Shown: positions 16,984 to 28,679 of the stretch, piece by piece
Layout of the letters: each line of letters starts with the position of its first letter
Numbering within the stretch: the first letter of the stretch is position 1
DNA from: Litchfieldella qijiaojingensis
GTDB lineage: Bacteria; Pseudomonadota; Gammaproteobacteria; Pseudomonadales; Halomonadaceae
Assembly (NCBI RefSeq): GCF_014651875.1
Contig: NZ_BMXS01000003.1
Coordinates: forward strand, 186,001 to 250,000
Length of the DNA stretch: 64,000 nucleotides
Direction: 5' to 3'
Notes under the pieces: model-generated
What the model saw: the letters and a program-made list of their open reading frames with translations, nothing else
What the model was told of the DNA's origin: nothing
Databases searched by the model: none
Made by a program: the position numbers and the translations under genes

Positions 16984-18000
16984 TTATTCCTCGTTGACCG
17001 CTTCGAGGTCGGCCTTGAACTGCTCGAGCAGTGCCGCGCCATCTTCACCGGTCATCTCGAGGAAGGCTTCCTCGACCTGCGGGGCGCGCTCGCGGAAGGC
17101 CTGGATCTGCTCCTCGGTCAGACGCGTGAAGGTACACTCACTGCAGTCTTCCTTGATCTTCTCGAGTGACTCCTCGGCCAGGCCCTGGATATGCTCGATA
17201 GTATGGTCGTAGGCCGCCTCGGATGCGTCACGGATCAGTTGCTGGTCTTCCTCGGGCAGGCCATCGAAGAAATCCTTGTTGGCCATCATGGCGGTGGTGA
17301 ACCAGCCATGGCCGGTGAAGATCAGGTGAGGCGACACTTCATACAGGCCACCGGTCTGGATCCAGAAGAGAGGGTTCTCCTGGCCGTCGATGATGCCGGT
17401 CTGTAACCCACCGTAGACCTCGCCCCACGGCAGCGGTGTGGGAGTGGCACCGAAGGCGTTATAGGTCTCCGCCAGCAGCGGGTTGGTCATCACGCGGATC
17501 TTCTTGTTATCGAACCCACTGGGGGCGGTGATCGGCTCATCCGCGGTGACCACCATCTCCCCTTCCGGGTACATCTGCAGCAGTTCGAGGCCATGCTCGG
17601 CATAGAGCTCGGGGAACATCTCGTTGATGGCCTTGCTCTCCTCGAAGAACTCGAGAACGGTTTCCGTGTCGGTGGGCATCAGATAGGGGATGAAGAATAT
17701 CTGAGCCGCGGGAATCAAGGCGCCGGTGAAACCGGGCGACTGGTTGACGAACTGCAGGATACCGCTCTGGGTCTGTTCCATGAGGTCGTCGGATTCGCCC
17801 AACTCGCCAAAGCGATAGACCTGTACGGTATGGTCGGAATTTTCCTCGACATATTCCTTGAAGGCGACGGCGAAGACGTCCTGAACATCGCCCTCGTATT
17901 CTTCGTGGGCATAACGCCAGTTATCGGAATAGGCCGCAGTGGACATGCCAAGTACCAAGGCACCCACACTGGCGGTGGTCAGTAGCTTTTGTACCTTCAT
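16984..18000 (-). CDS. teaA: TeaA, periplasmic ectoine/hydroxyectoine-binding protein (DctP family)
   Basis: A 338-residue TRAP binding protein. The signal peptide is about 25 residues, with the mature protein probably starting DNWRYAHEEYEGDVQDVF, nearly the same as my recollection of H. elongata TeaA. In mature numbering Glu9, Arg144 (KKIRVMTN), Trp167 (PLPWGEV), Trp188 (LFWIQ) and Phe209 (HGWFTT) fall where the ectoine pocket's acidic, arginine and aromatic residues are expected. GIIDGQENPLFW is the family's dimer/ligand loop. The start at 18000 has AAGGGG 9 bp upstream; an in-frame ATG at 18021 lacks a ribosome site. It is first of the teaABCD unit. Osmotic regulation is known for the H. 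elongata operon; I could not define the promoter here. Confidence 0.93.
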   Translation of the reverse strand: MKVQKLLTTASVGALVLGMSTAAYSDNWRYAHEEYEGDVQDVFAVAFKEYVEENSDHTVQVYRFGELGESDDLMEQTQSGILQFVNQSPGFTGALIPAAQIFFIPYLMPTDTETVLEFFEESKAINEMFPELYAEHGLELLQMYPEGEMVVTADEPITAPSGFDNKKIRVMTNPLLAETYNAFGATPTPLPWGEVYGGLQTGIIDGQENPLFWIQTGGLYEVSPHLIFTGHGWFTTAMMANKDFFDGLPEEDQQLIRDASEAAYDHTIEHIQGLAEESLEKIKEDCSECTFTRLTEEQIQAFRERAPQVEEAFLEMTGEDGAALLEQFKADLEAVNEE

Positions 18001-18093
18001 TATTCTATTCCCCTTAGCCATATAATGGCGATGGATTGGAGCCTGCGTTTGGTCTGAATTACAGGAAAATCAATAGACTCTGCTTAATTGAGG

Positions 18094-18630
18094 CTAGCGT
18101 GGCTCTGTGGGGGGGTCAAGGCGGGTTTCTAGGGTTTTCAAGGCCGATAGTTGGGATTTTTTCTGCACTGCCAGCCGTGAAGCCAAGTATTTTGCCAAGC
18201 AGGGGGGCTCTTTGCCGAACGAGTGAATACCATTGCCATGCTCGGCTAGCGTTTGCAGTCGTGACAGGGTTTCCCGCTCCGCGGCAAGCTCGGCGTGCTT
18301 TAAATGCTGGCGTACGTCGGCTACCCCCCGTTTCTGCTGTGCCTCGGCCTTGAGCGTGCGTCTCAGCTGGCGCAGTGGCACGGTGACCTCGCGCTGCCAG
18401 CGGCGGATTTCCACCAGGCCTTCGGGCTCGCCGGTAACCATCAGGCCGTGATGATACAGCCAGCAGTGCCACAGCAGTTCGCAGACATCCACGCCGGCTT
18501 CGTCCTGCAACCTCAAGCAGGCTGCTTCCACTCCCGGGCGCGCATACAGCGCCAAGGCGAAATCCCACAGCCTGTCCGCGGCGAGACGGGGCCGCAGGGT
18601 ATCGGACAATGAGGTAGAATCGCTGTTCAT
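18094..18630 (-). CDS. TIGR02444 family (DUF2390) protein
   Basis: A 178-residue cytoplasmic protein. The conserved N-terminal half reads LWDFALALYARPGVEAACL, then ELLWHCWLYHHG and REVTVPLRQLRRTLK, the pattern of the TIGR02444/DUF2390 family. No function is established for the family. The C-terminal third (LASRLAVQKKSQL...) is basic and looks less conserved. It is divergent from the ABC-F gene (56 bp between starts), a pairing also seen in pseudomonads. It lies 93 bp upstream of teaA on the same strand, so readthrough into tea is conceivable. The start at 18630 is chosen over a longer in-frame extension that would cross into the ABC-F gene. Confidence 0.75.
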   Translation of the reverse strand: MNSDSTSLSDTLRPRLAADRLWDFALALYARPGVEAACLRLQDEAGVDVCELLWHCWLYHHGLMVTGEPEGLVEIRRWQREVTVPLRQLRRTLKAEAQQKRGVADVRQHLKHAELAAERETLSRLQTLAEHGNGIHSFGKEPPCLAKYLASRLAVQKKSQLSALKTLETRLDPPTEPR

Positions 18631-18686
18631 GTCACGGCTGTCGACCAAGTGATGGCAGCCCTCACGCACTGCCGAGTGGAGCTTGC

Positions 18687-20627
<1,941 letters not shown>

Positions 20628-20797
20628 GCTTGAAGAGCGGCGCTTCGCGCCTGGAAGTCATAAGCTAGAAGCTTGAAGAAAAACCCCTGACGCTAGCTTC
20701 TGGTGGCAAGATGTTGCCTTCGAGCTTCGAGCTTCGAGCTTCGAGCTTCGAGCTTCGAGCTTCGAGCTTCGAGCTTCGAGCTTCGAGCTTCGAGCTT
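20628..20797. repeat. Intergenic repeat block with 11 perfect CTTCGAG heptamers
   Basis: Between the ABC-F stop and the dtd stop, the unit CTTCGAG is repeated 11 times without a mismatch at 20718-20794, then decays (CTTTCAGCTTTCC) into the last codons of dtd. The preceding 20632-20700 holds degenerate relatives (AAGCTTGAAG twice, AAGCTAGAAGCTTGAAG). The array starts 4 bp before the dtd stop codon when read on the plus strand. Heptamer arrays with an AGCTT core occur in intergenic DNA of halomonads and pseudomonads. This one should vary in copy number by slippage. Confidence 0.9.
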
Positions 20798-21235
20798 TCA
20801 GCTTTCCAGCAGAAAGGTGACGGGGCCGTCGTTGATCAACGAGATCTGCATGTTGGCGGCGAATTCGCCGGTCGCGACCTGTGGCCAGTGTTCCCGGGCC
20901 TTGGTGACGAGGTAGGCGAACAGGCGTTCACCCTCGGCGGGCGGGGCAGCACTGGAGAAGCTCGGGCGCAGGCCCTTGCGGGTATCGGCGGCCAGGGTGA
21001 ACTGCGATACCAGCAACAAACCACCGTCGACCTGTCGCAGGTCGAGGTTCATCTTGTCCTCGTCATCACTGAACACGCGATAATGCAGCAGCTTGTGCAG
21101 CAGCTTGTCGGCGCGCGCTTCGCTATCGCCCTTTTCCACCCCGACCAGCGCCAGCAGGCCGTGGTCGATGGCGCCGACAGTACGCCCCTCGACCTCGACA
21201 CTGGCCCGCTTCACTCGTTGAATCAATGCGCGCAT
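20798..21235 (-). CDS. dtd: D-aminoacyl-tRNA deacylase Dtd
   Basis: A 145-residue enzyme that hydrolyses D-aminoacyl-tRNAs and glycyl-tRNA-Ala. The typical start [17 protein letters not shown], the catalytic-region SQFTL motif and the Gly-cisPro segment NDGPVTF near the C-terminus are all present. Length is as expected (145). The final codons border the CTTCGAG repeat array, so slippage there could alter the stop or 3' UTR but would leave the catalytic core intact. It is co-directional with the tandem Usp gene 61 bp away. Confidence 0.96.
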   Translation of the reverse strand: MRALIQRVKRASVEVEGRTVGAIDHGLLALVGVEKGDSEARADKLLHKLLHYRVFSDDEDKMNLDLRQVDGGLLLVSQFTLAADTRKGLRPSFSSAAPPAEGERLFAYLVTKAREHWPQVATGEFAANMQISLINDGPVTFLLES

Positions 21236-21296
21236 GACGTCCTCGCCCCCTATGGTTCAGGTCGAGAGGGTAACATGACGCAAGGAGGCCAGGCTG

Positions 21297-22142
21297 CTAC
21301 CAGGCGCGGCACACCATGATGTCGCAGTGGGGTTCGGCCAGCAGTTGCTCGGTGAGTTGCCCCTGGCGCCCAAGCTGTCCGCGACTGCCGAGTGCCAGTA
21401 GGTCCGGCGGCTGACGCCGTAGGCGGTTCATCAGCACCTCCAGCGGGTCGCCCTGCTCCAGCTCGAGCTCCAGGTCGGGAACGTCGTCGAAGTCGGCCAT
21501 CATCTGTTCGATCTCGCGTTCGAGCTGCATCCGCAGGCGCCCGACTTCACGGTCTCGCCAGCGGGCGTAGTCACTGTCCGAACCGAGTTCGCGCTCACCA
21601 GGGATGTTCCAGGCGTGCAGCAACGTGAGCTTTGCCTCGGGGAAACGCTTGAGCGTCTCACGCAGGGTGTGGCGGCAGGTTAGGGAGAAGTCCACCGGGA
21701 CCAGGATATCCTGCCAGTCCTGAGTGGCGGGATGGCTGACCGATAGCACCGGACAGGGAGCGCCACGCAACACCCGTGCCAAGGTGGTGCCGCTTACCAG
21801 GTCGGGCTGGCCGCGCTTGCGATGGGCGCCGAGCACGATCATGTCGACCTCGCGTTCATGGGCTTCGCGAATGATCTCGGCGTACGGCGCGCCGGCCACG
21901 GTCTGGATCAGCGACGCCGGGGCGGGGAGGGCGTAATCCTCGCGGATGTCGCTCATCATGCTTTCCATCTCGGCCACCACCGCTTGCTCCAGGTCGTGCA
22001 GTGCCTGGCGTGGCAGATGGGGGTCGAGCACGTGGACCACATCCAGGCGGGTGCCGGTCTCATAGGCCAGGCGGATGGCTCTGGCGAAGGCGGCGCGATT
22101 CTCGGCAGACAGGTCGCAGGCGAACAGCAGGGTCTTGGTCAT
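21297..22142 (-). CDS. Tandem-domain universal stress protein (UspE-like)
   Basis: A 281-residue protein with two UspA folds. Domain 1 (about residues 1-145) starts MTKTLLFACDLSAENRAAF and has the GAHRKRG...TTLARVL nucleotide signature. Domain 2 (about 150-281) starts DILVPVDFSLTC and ends ALGSRGQLGRQGQLTEQLL. Such double-domain proteins are cytoplasmic stress factors related to E. coli UspE. The start at 22142 is chosen at the domain boundary; a longer frame would add an unrelated N-terminus. It is unrelated to the tea locus Usp in sequence and organisation. Confidence 0.88.
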   Translation of the reverse strand: MTKTLLFACDLSAENRAAFARAIRLAYETGTRLDVVHVLDPHLPRQALHDLEQAVVAEMESMMSDIREDYALPAPASLIQTVAGAPYAEIIREAHEREVDMIVLGAHRKRGQPDLVSGTTLARVLRGAPCPVLSVSHPATQDWQDILVPVDFSLTCRHTLRETLKRFPEAKLTLLHAWNIPGERELGSDSDYARWRDREVGRLRMQLEREIEQMMADFDDVPDLELELEQGDPLEVLMNRLRRQPPDLLALGSRGQLGRQGQLTEQLLAEPHCDIMVCRAW

Positions 22143-22321
22143 GGCGTTTCCCTCCCTCGTGGAACTGCCGGGTGATTGCCTGTGCAGACAAGTCGCTGCG
22201 TGGCACGCCGCTTGACGATTCATGCAGTGCCACATCCGGCACCACGAATCCGTGAAATCGGGAAGTTGGTCACGCAGCCTTCAGCATGGTGGTCTGGGGG
22301 AGGTACTGCAAGATGGATTGG

Positions 22322-23143
22322 CTACCACCAGGCATGAAAATGGTGCACTGGGCCATGGCCATCACCGACAGTGAGCCGGTGACTGGCTTCCAGTGCGTCG
22401 CTGAGCCAGTGTTTGGCACGTTCCACCGCCGCAGGCAGGTCATCATTGTGCGCCAGGCAAGCCGCGATTGCCGAGGACAGCGAGCAACCGGTGCCATGCA
22501 GGTTGTCGGTCGCGATGCGCGGGCCGTCCAGCCACTGTGCCTGGCCGTGGCTGGCCAACAGGTCTGGGCAGCGTTCACCGTGCAGGTGTCCGCCCTTGAG
22601 CAGCACGTGCTGGGCCCCCAGCGAGGTCAAGGCGGGCAGCAGGGCCTCCATGGCATCGGGGGAGGTGGGCGTCGGCGAGTCGAGCAGTACCGCCGCTTCG
22701 GGCAGGTTGGGGGTGATCAGATCGGCCAGTGGCACCAGGATCTCACGCACTGCCCGGATGCCGGCATCGTCGACCAGGATATCGCCGCTCTTGGCGACCA
22801 TGACCGGGTCGAGCACGATCCATCGGGGCCGGTGGCGGGTCAATGATTCGCGGATCGTCTCGGCGACGTCGCGGCTTGCCACCATGCCGATCTTCACTGC
22901 GTCGATGGCCACGTCGTCGAACAGAGTCTCGAGCTGGGCGGCAATGAAATCGGCCGGTACCGGGTGAACGCCGGTGACACCGCGGGTGTTCTGGGCGGTC
23001 AGGGCGGTGATCACGCTGGTACCATAGGTACCCAATGCCGAGAACGCCTTGAGGTCGGCTTGGATGCCGGCGCCGCCACTGGGGTCGGAACCGGCGATGG
23101 TCAGGACATTGGGAATCGAACGGGAAGCGGATATGTCGGTCAT
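22322..23143 (-). CDS. thiD: Hydroxymethylpyrimidine (phosphate) kinase ThiD
   Basis: A 273-residue ribokinase-fold enzyme that phosphorylates HMP and HMP-phosphate in thiamine biosynthesis. NVLTIAGSDPSGGAGIQADLK is the start signature. KIGMVAS, VLDPVMVAKSGD and the anion-hole/catalytic motif DNLHGTGCSLSSAIAA follow. It is not clustered with thiS-thiG. The 179-bp gap to the Usp gene on the same strand shows no obvious feature. No TPP riboswitch is seen in the 69 bp upstream. Confidence 0.95.
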   Translation of the reverse strand: MTDISASRSIPNVLTIAGSDPSGGAGIQADLKAFSALGTYGTSVITALTAQNTRGVTGVHPVPADFIAAQLETLFDDVAIDAVKIGMVASRDVAETIRESLTRHRPRWIVLDPVMVAKSGDILVDDAGIRAVREILVPLADLITPNLPEAAVLLDSPTPTSPDAMEALLPALTSLGAQHVLLKGGHLHGERCPDLLASHGQAQWLDGPRIATDNLHGTGCSLSSAIAACLAHNDDLPAAVERAKHWLSDALEASHRLTVGDGHGPVHHFHAWW

Positions 23144-23212
23144 TTTGGAGTCGCGGAAACGGTCATCGGTGAGCTGGACCTCTAGCCTACTACCAGCGAC
23201 CCTGCCGCGGCC

Positions 23213-23641
23213 ATGCTGAGCCTGTTCGCGGTAGCGCTAGCCAGTGCCACATTGTTGCCCGGCGGCTCGGAGGTATGGTTGGCACGGCTATGGTGCCTCG
23301 GCGAGTCAGTCTCGATGCTATGGCTAGTGGCAACCGCCGGCAATACTCTTGGGAGCTTGATCAACGTATGGCTAGGCCGCTATGCACGGCATTTTCAGGA
23401 CCGACGCTGGTTTCCCGCCTCGCGTGAGGGAATGGCGCGGGCCGAGCGCTGGTATCATCGCTTTGGCGAATGGAGCCTGCTGCTTTCGTGGGTGCCGGTG
23501 GTCGGCGATCCGCTCACGGTACTGGCCGGTGTCTTCCGGCTACCCTGGTGGCGGGCCGTGCTTTTGATCGCCGTGGCCAAGGGGGCTCGCTATTCCCTGG
23601 TGCTATGGTTGACCGAGGTGTGGTTGGTACCCCTGTGTTGA
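23213..23641 (+). CDS. YqaA-like VTT/SNARE-associated (DedA-type) membrane protein
   Basis: A 142-residue small integral membrane protein with 3-4 hydrophobic helices. It matches the YqaA subfamily of DedA/VTT proteins: GNTLGSLINVWLGRY (re-entrant Gly motif), then WFPASREGMARAERWYHRFG, LLLSWVPVVGDPLTVLAG and WRAVLLIAVAKGARY. The last corresponds to the Arg/Gly-rich signature of the family. The start at 23213 is the first ATG after an in-frame stop. Its function is not established; DedA relatives act in membrane lipid flipping. It is divergent from thiD and 155 bp upstream of the nuo operon. Confidence 0.8.
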   Translation: MLSLFAVALASATLLPGGSEVWLARLWCLGESVSMLWLVATAGNTLGSLINVWLGRYARHFQDRRWFPASREGMARAERWYHRFGEWSLLLSWVPVVGDPLTVLAGVFRLPWWRAVLLIAVAKGARYSLVLWLTEVWLVPLC

Positions 23642-23796
23642 CCGGCACAGAGGCATCTCTGACAAATCCCGCCTAATCTCCTACTCTCAAGGCAGCCGTC
23701 CCCTATCGGGAAAGCGGGGGCGTCTGCTGATGAAACCCGACCCGGTGACATGTAGTGACACACATGGGCCGGGCCGATGGCCCAACGAGGAGAGGC

Positions 23797-24204
23797 ATGA
23801 GCCAAACCGCCACCGCATTGATTGCCGAGCAATGGGCGGTGGGGGTGTTCGTCCTTGCCGTCCTGACACTGTGTGTTTTCACGGCCGGAGTCGCCAGCCT
23901 GTTGGGTGGGCGCAGTTGGGGACGTGCCAAGTCCCTGCCTTTCGAGTCTGGCGTTGTCGGGGCGGGCAGCGCCCGACAGCGCTTTTCCGTCAAGTTCTAC
24001 CTGGTCGCGATGCTGTTCGTGATCTTCGATATCGAAGCCGTATTCCTGTTCGGCTGGGCTGTCGCGGTGCGTGAGGTAGGTTGGTCCGGCTTTTGGGGAG
24101 CGGCTGTCTTCATTCTCATCCTGCTTGCTGGCCTGATCTACGATAGCCGTGTCGGGGCCCTCGACTGGGCGCCGCGCCGCCGGCCACCCGGCCCCGCCAC
24201 TTGA
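23797..24204 (+). CDS. nuoA: NADH-quinone oxidoreductase subunit A
   Basis: A 135-residue membrane subunit with three TM helices. The characteristic [20 protein letters not shown] loop (quinone-site region) and [18 protein letters not shown]-like helix ([18 protein letters not shown]) are present. The start at 23797 has GAGGAGAGG just upstream; an in-frame ATG at 23755 has no ribosome site. It is the first gene of the nuo operon. The 155-bp upstream region must contain the operon promoter; I could not identify it with confidence. Confidence 0.96.
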   Translation: MSQTATALIAEQWAVGVFVLAVLTLCVFTAGVASLLGGRSWGRAKSLPFESGVVGAGSARQRFSVKFYLVAMLFVIFDIEAVFLFGWAVAVREVGWSGFWGAAVFILILLAGLIYDSRVGALDWAPRRRPPGPAT

Positions 24205-24252
24205 CTTGGCATCTTGGGCAGAGCATGACATGTCTCGTGCTGGAGGAGTCGG

Positions 24253-24948
24253 ATGCACTATACCCTGACGCGTGCCGACGATATCTTGGCGACCGATGCC
24301 GCTGAGACGGGAAATGCACGGTATCCCCTCGGCGAGCGTCGCCGTGTCGAGGAGCCGATGAAGGAGCAGCTCGAGCGCAACATCTTCACCGGCAAGCTCG
24401 AAGAGGTTCTTCATGCCGTCGTCAACTGGGGCCGCAAGAACTCCCTGTGGCCATACAACTTCGGCTTGTCGTGCTGCTACGTGGAGATGACCACTGCCTT
24501 CACTGCCCCTCACGACATCGCCCGCTTCGGATCGGAAGTCATTCGCGCCTCGCCACGCCAGGCGGACTTCATGGTCATCGCTGGTACTGTGTTCATCAAG
24601 ATGGCACCCGTGATCCAGCAGCTCTATGACCAGATGCTCGAACCCAAATGGGTGATCTCGATGGGTTCCTGCGCCAACTCGGGGGGGATGTACGACATCT
24701 ACTCGGTGGTGCAGGGCGTCGACAAGTTTCTGCCGGTGGATGTTTACGTGCCGGGTTGTCCGCCACGCCCGGAGGCTTTCCTGGAGGGCCTACGCTTGCT
24801 GCAGGACTCGATCCAGGAAGAGCGCCGACCGTTGTCGTGGGTGATCGGCGACCAGGGTATCTATCGCGCCGAGCTGCCCTCGCGGCGCGAGACGCTCCGT
24901 GAGCGCCGCATCCACGCTACCGAACTGCGCACACCGGATGGCGTCTGA
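24253..24948 (+). CDS. nuoB: NADH-quinone oxidoreductase subunit B
   Basis: A 231-residue peripheral subunit carrying the terminal 4Fe-4S cluster N2. The ligands are the CC pair in [10 protein letters not shown], Cys in MGSCANSGG and Cys in VPGCPPRPE. The N-terminal extension of about 45 residues before [12 protein letters not shown] is typical of gammaproteobacterial NuoB. GGAGGAG precedes the start. It is 48 bp after nuoA and 50 bp before nuoCD. Confidence 0.97.
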   Translation: MHYTLTRADDILATDAAETGNARYPLGERRRVEEPMKEQLERNIFTGKLEEVLHAVVNWGRKNSLWPYNFGLSCCYVEMTTAFTAPHDIARFGSEVIRASPRQADFMVIAGTVFIKMAPVIQQLYDQMLEPKWVISMGSCANSGGMYDIYSVVQGVDKFLPVDVYVPGCPPRPEAFLEGLRLLQDSIQEERRPLSWVIGDQGIYRAELPSRRETLRERRIHATELRTPDGV

Positions 24949-24998
24949 GTCAATAACGGCACCGTCATTCATCGTCAAGCAGAAATGGAATGCTACCG

Positions 24999-26783
24999 AT
25001 GAGTCAGACCACGTCGACGACCGCTGCGTCCAGGGAGGGCGTGGCGGACGGCCCCATTGTCATTGCTCTCAAGCAGCGCCTCGGTGAACAGGGGGTCCGC
25101 GAACAGGCCACCCTGACCGGCATGCCGGTGGTGTGGATATCGCGCGATGCCCTGTGTGAGGCGCTAACCTTTCTGCGCGACATGCCAGAACCCTTCGAGG
25201 TGCTGTTCGATCTGTCGGCGATCGACGAACGTCTGCGTACGCAGCGAGAGGGGATGCCGGAGTCGGACTTCACGATCTTCTACCACTTGCTGTCGGTGTC
25301 GCGGAATCGCGATGTCATGCTCAAGGTCGCGCTGCGCGAGGGCGATCTGGAGCTGCCCAGCGTCATCTCGCTGTACCCCAATGCCGACTGGTACGAGCGC
25401 GAGGTGTGGGACATGTTCGGCATCGTTTTCCGTGGCCACCCACACTTGTATCGCCTGCTGATGCCACCGACCTGGCAGGGGTATCCGCTGCGCAAGGACT
25501 ATCCGGCACGGGCCACCGAATTCGATCCCTATACCCTGACCGTCGAGGGCCAGGACAGGGAGCAACGAGCGCTGCAGTTCGACCCTGAAGCGTGGGGCAT
25601 GCGTCGCGAGAGCGATGACACCGAATTCATGTTCCTCAACCTCGGTCCCAACCATCCGTCGGCTCACGGCGCCTTTCGCATCGTACTGCAGCTCGACGGC
25701 GAGGTGATCGTCGATTGCGTGCCGGATATCGGCTACCACCATCGCGGTGCCGAGAAGATGGGTGAGCGTCAGTCATGGCACAGCTATATCCCTTATACCG
25801 ATCGTGTCGATTACACTGGCGGAGTGGTGAACAACCTGCCTTACGTGCTGGCAGTGGAGAAGCTCGCCGATATCGAGGTTCCGGATCGGGTCAATACCAT
25901 CCGCGTGATGCTGACCGAGCTGTTTCGCATCAACAGTCACTTGCTGTTTCTCGGCACCTATCTGCAAGACCTGGGGGCGATGTCACCGGTGTTTTACACC
26001 TTCACCGACCGCCAGAAGGCCTATGAAGTCATCGAGGCCATCACTGGGTTTCGCATGCACCCTTCCTGGTTTCGCATCGGAGGGGTGGCCCAAGACCTGC
26101 CGCAGGGATGGGATCGGCTGATGCAGGGATTCCTCGACTGGATGCCGAAACGGCTGCGCGAATACGAGCGGGCGATGATGGACAACGCCATCGTACGCGA
26201 CCGTACCCGTCACATTGCCGCCTACACCACTCAGGAGGCGCTCGCCTGGGGGGTTACCGGCCCCAATCTACGCGCCACTGGCCTCGATTTAGATTTGCGT
26301 AAATGGCGCCCCTATTCCGGTTACGAGCAATTCGACTTCGAGGTGCCGGTGGCTGCCAATGGCGATGCCTTCGATCGTGGCTGGATCCGTATCGAGGAGA
26401 TGCGTCAGAGTCTGCGCATCATCCAGCAGTGCGTCGACCACATGCCCGCCGGCGATTACAAGGCCGACCATCCGTTGACCACGCCGCCCCCTCGCGAGCG
26501 CATGCTCGAGCACATCGAGACCCTGATCACTCACTTCCTCCAGGTTTCCTGGGGACCGGTGCTCGAGGCCAACGAGTCGCTGTCGATGATCGAAGCGACC
26601 AAGGGCATCAACGGCTACTACCTGACCAGTGATGGCAGCACCATGAGTTATCGCACGCGCATCCGTACGCCGAGCTTCCCTCACTTGCAACAGATTCCGA
26701 TGGTGATCCGAGGGAGCTTGGTGTCGGATCTGATCGCCCACCTGGGCAGTATCGACTTCGTCATGGCCGACGTGGACCGCTGA
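24999..26783 (+). CDS. nuoC: NADH-quinone oxidoreductase fused subunit CD
   Basis: A 594-residue fusion of NuoC (30-kDa, about residues 1-185) and NuoD (49-kDa, about 205-594), as in other gammaproteobacteria. NuoC shows [24 protein letters not shown] and LRKDYP. NuoD shows [34 protein letters not shown] and the C-terminal SPSFPHLQ-type block ([11 protein letters not shown]), contributing to the quinone pocket. The ATG at 24999 is favoured; an ATG at 24990 would add three residues. Confidence 0.96.
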   Translation: MSQTTSTTAASREGVADGPIVIALKQRLGEQGVREQATLTGMPVVWISRDALCEALTFLRDMPEPFEVLFDLSAIDERLRTQREGMPESDFTIFYHLLSVSRNRDVMLKVALREGDLELPSVISLYPNADWYEREVWDMFGIVFRGHPHLYRLLMPPTWQGYPLRKDYPARATEFDPYTLTVEGQDREQRALQFDPEAWGMRRESDDTEFMFLNLGPNHPSAHGAFRIVLQLDGEVIVDCVPDIGYHHRGAEKMGERQSWHSYIPYTDRVDYTGGVVNNLPYVLAVEKLADIEVPDRVNTIRVMLTELFRINSHLLFLGTYLQDLGAMSPVFYTFTDRQKAYEVIEAITGFRMHPSWFRIGGVAQDLPQGWDRLMQGFLDWMPKRLREYERAMMDNAIVRDRTRHIAAYTTQEALAWGVTGPNLRATGLDLDLRKWRPYSGYEQFDFEVPVAANGDAFDRGWIRIEEMRQSLRIIQQCVDHMPAGDYKADHPLTTPPPRERMLEHIETLITHFLQVSWGPVLEANESLSMIEATKGINGYYLTSDGSTMSYRTRIRTPSFPHLQQIPMVIRGSLVSDLIAHLGSIDFVMADVDR

Positions 26784-26786
26784 CCC

Positions 26787-27296
26787 ATGAATGAGAATGC
26801 GCATCTCCTGGCAAGCGATGGCGACGGCTTCATCCTGGACCCCGAAGACCTTCGTGCCATTGAACATGAGCGAGCCCATTACGAGCAGCCGCAAGCGGCG
26901 TGTATCGAGGCGTTGAAGATCGTCCAGCGCCGGCATGGCTGGGTGCCGGACGGTGCGATCGTCGCCATTGCCGAGACACTGGGCATCGGACCTGCCGAGG
27001 TCGAGGGCGTGGCGACATTCTACAGCTTGATCTTTCGCCAGCCGGTGGGGCGTCACGTGATCCTGATCTGTGACAGCAGTTCGTGTTTTCTCGTCGGCTA
27101 CGACACGCTGCGCGAGGCCCTTTCCAGCCACTTGGGCATCGGTTTCGGCCAGACCACCGCGGACGACCGCTTCACGCTGTTGCCGGTGTGCTGCCTGGGC
27201 GCTTGCGATGGCGGCCCGGCGTTGATGATCGATGACGATACCTACGGCCCCGTCGCCGCAGAGGACGTGGCCGCATTGCTGGAGGACTATCCATGA
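26787..27296 (+). CDS. nuoE: NADH-quinone oxidoreductase subunit E
   Basis: A 169-residue peripheral-arm subunit binding the 2Fe-2S cluster N1a. Cysteine pairs are seen in ILICDSSSC and [10 protein letters not shown]. The helical front part includes [17 protein letters not shown] and [15 protein letters not shown], standard for NuoE. The gap after nuoCD is only 3 bp and no clear Shine-Dalgarno is seen, so translation is probably coupled. Its stop overlaps the nuoF start by 4 bp. Confidence 0.96.
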   Translation: MNENAHLLASDGDGFILDPEDLRAIEHERAHYEQPQAACIEALKIVQRRHGWVPDGAIVAIAETLGIGPAEVEGVATFYSLIFRQPVGRHVILICDSSSCFLVGYDTLREALSSHLGIGFGQTTADDRFTLLPVCCLGACDGGPALMIDDDTYGPVAAEDVAALLEDYP

Positions 27297-28657
27297 CGGC
27301 GAACCGTTACCGCTGCCGGCTTCATCAAGCGGCGCACGAGCGTCGTCTCGAGATGCACCCGCTGACCTGGTGGCTGCGCGATGATGGTGAACGCGTTGGC
27401 CTCGATGAGTACGTCGCCAAGGACGGCTATGCCGTCGTGCGCCAGGTCCTGGGGTATCAACGTCCCGACGAGGTGATCGAGACCCTGAAGGCGGCCAATA
27501 TTCGCGGCCGGGGCGGTGGCGGTTTCTCGGCGGGGGTCAAGTGGGGCCTGACGCTCAAGGGCGAGGACATGCCGCGCGGTTACCTGGTGTGCAATGCCGA
27601 CGAGATGGAGCCCGGCACCTTCAAGGATCGGCTGCTGCTTGAGCAAGCGCCGCACCTGCTGCTCGAGGGCATGATCCTCGGCGGCTACGCCAACGACTCC
27701 TGCTTCGGTTACATCTTCCTGCGTGGCGAGTACGTCACGGCGGCACGGGCGATAACCCGGGCGATAGAGGAGGCCCGGGCTGCCGGCTGGCTGGGCCGGG
27801 ACATCGCCGGTAGTGGCTTCGATTTCGATATCGCCCTGCACACTGGTGCCGGTCGCTATATCTGCGGCGAGGAAACCGCGTTGATCAATTCGTTGGAAGG
27901 CCAGCGCGCCAACCCGCGAGCCAAGCCGCCGTTTCCCGGCCAGTCCGGCGCCTGGGGCAAGCCCACCGTGGTCAACAATGTCGAAACGCTGTGCAACGTG
28001 CCGGCAGTGCTGCGTTTCGGTGCCGAGTGGTACCAAGGACTTTCCGGGGAGCGCAGCGGCGATGGCGGTACCAAGCTTTACGGCGTCTCGGGCAAGGCGC
28101 ACCGCACCGGGCTGTGGGAGCTGCCCATCGGCACCACGGCGGGTGAGCTGCTCGACCGTGCCGGCGGCATGCGCGACGGTCGCTCGCTAAAAGCCTGGCT
28201 ACCTGGCGGCGGCAGCACCGGATTCCTGCTACCCGAGCATCTCGATCTGGCGCTGGACTTCGACACCATCGGCAAGACCGGCAGTCGTCTGGGCACTGGC
28301 CTCATCACGTTGGTGGCCGACGACCAGAGCATGGTCGCGCTGGTCCGCAACCTGGAGAAATTCTTCGCCCGCGAGTCCTGTGGCTGGTGCACACCATGCC
28401 GCGACGGTCTGCCGTGGACGGTCAAGCTGCTGCGTGCGTTGGAGCGTGGCGAAGGCCGGCCGGGGGACATCGAATTGCTCGAGGAACTGGCCGAGGATCA
28501 GGGGCCTGGCAAGACCTTCTGCGCCCATGCACCCGGTGCGGCGATGCCCCTGGCGTCGGCAATCGAATACTTCCGCGATGAATTCGAACGCGGTATCGCC
28601 CGCCCGGGCAAGGATGACGTGGTGCCCGACGGGCCGCTATCGACGAGCGAAGCATGA
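27293..28657 (+). CDS. nuoF: NADH-quinone oxidoreductase subunit F (NADH/FMN-binding)
   Basis: A 454-residue catalytic subunit where NADH is oxidised. FMN/NADH-binding glycine-rich loop [44 protein letters not shown], and N3 cluster cysteines in [12 protein letters not shown] plus the late FCAHAPG are visible. The start overlaps nuoE (ATGA). The N-terminus of about 40 residues is typical in length. It is followed after 22 bp by nuoG. Confidence 0.97.
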   Translation: MTANRYRCRLHQAAHERRLEMHPLTWWLRDDGERVGLDEYVAKDGYAVVRQVLGYQRPDEVIETLKAANIRGRGGGGFSAGVKWGLTLKGEDMPRGYLVCNADEMEPGTFKDRLLLEQAPHLLLEGMILGGYANDSCFGYIFLRGEYVTAARAITRAIEEARAAGWLGRDIAGSGFDFDIALHTGAGRYICGEETALINSLEGQRANPRAKPPFPGQSGAWGKPTVVNNVETLCNVPAVLRFGAEWYQGLSGERSGDGGTKLYGVSGKAHRTGLWELPIGTTAGELLDRAGGMRDGRSLKAWLPGGGSTGFLLPEHLDLALDFDTIGKTGSRLGTGLITLVADDQSMVALVRNLEKFFARESCGWCTPCRDGLPWTVKLLRALERGEGRPGDIELLEELAEDQGPGKTFCAHAPGAAMPLASAIEYFRDEFERGIARPGKDDVVPDGPLSTSEA

Positions 28658-28679
28658 GGCGAGTCGGGGAGTGACGGTG

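Noticed and set aside
20718-20794. CRISPR-like array
   Set aside because: The repeat unit is only 7 bp with no spacers, so it is a simple tandem repeat.
28380-28679. Upstream extension of the nuoG frame
   Set aside because: It is the out-of-frame translation of the 3' end of nuoF.
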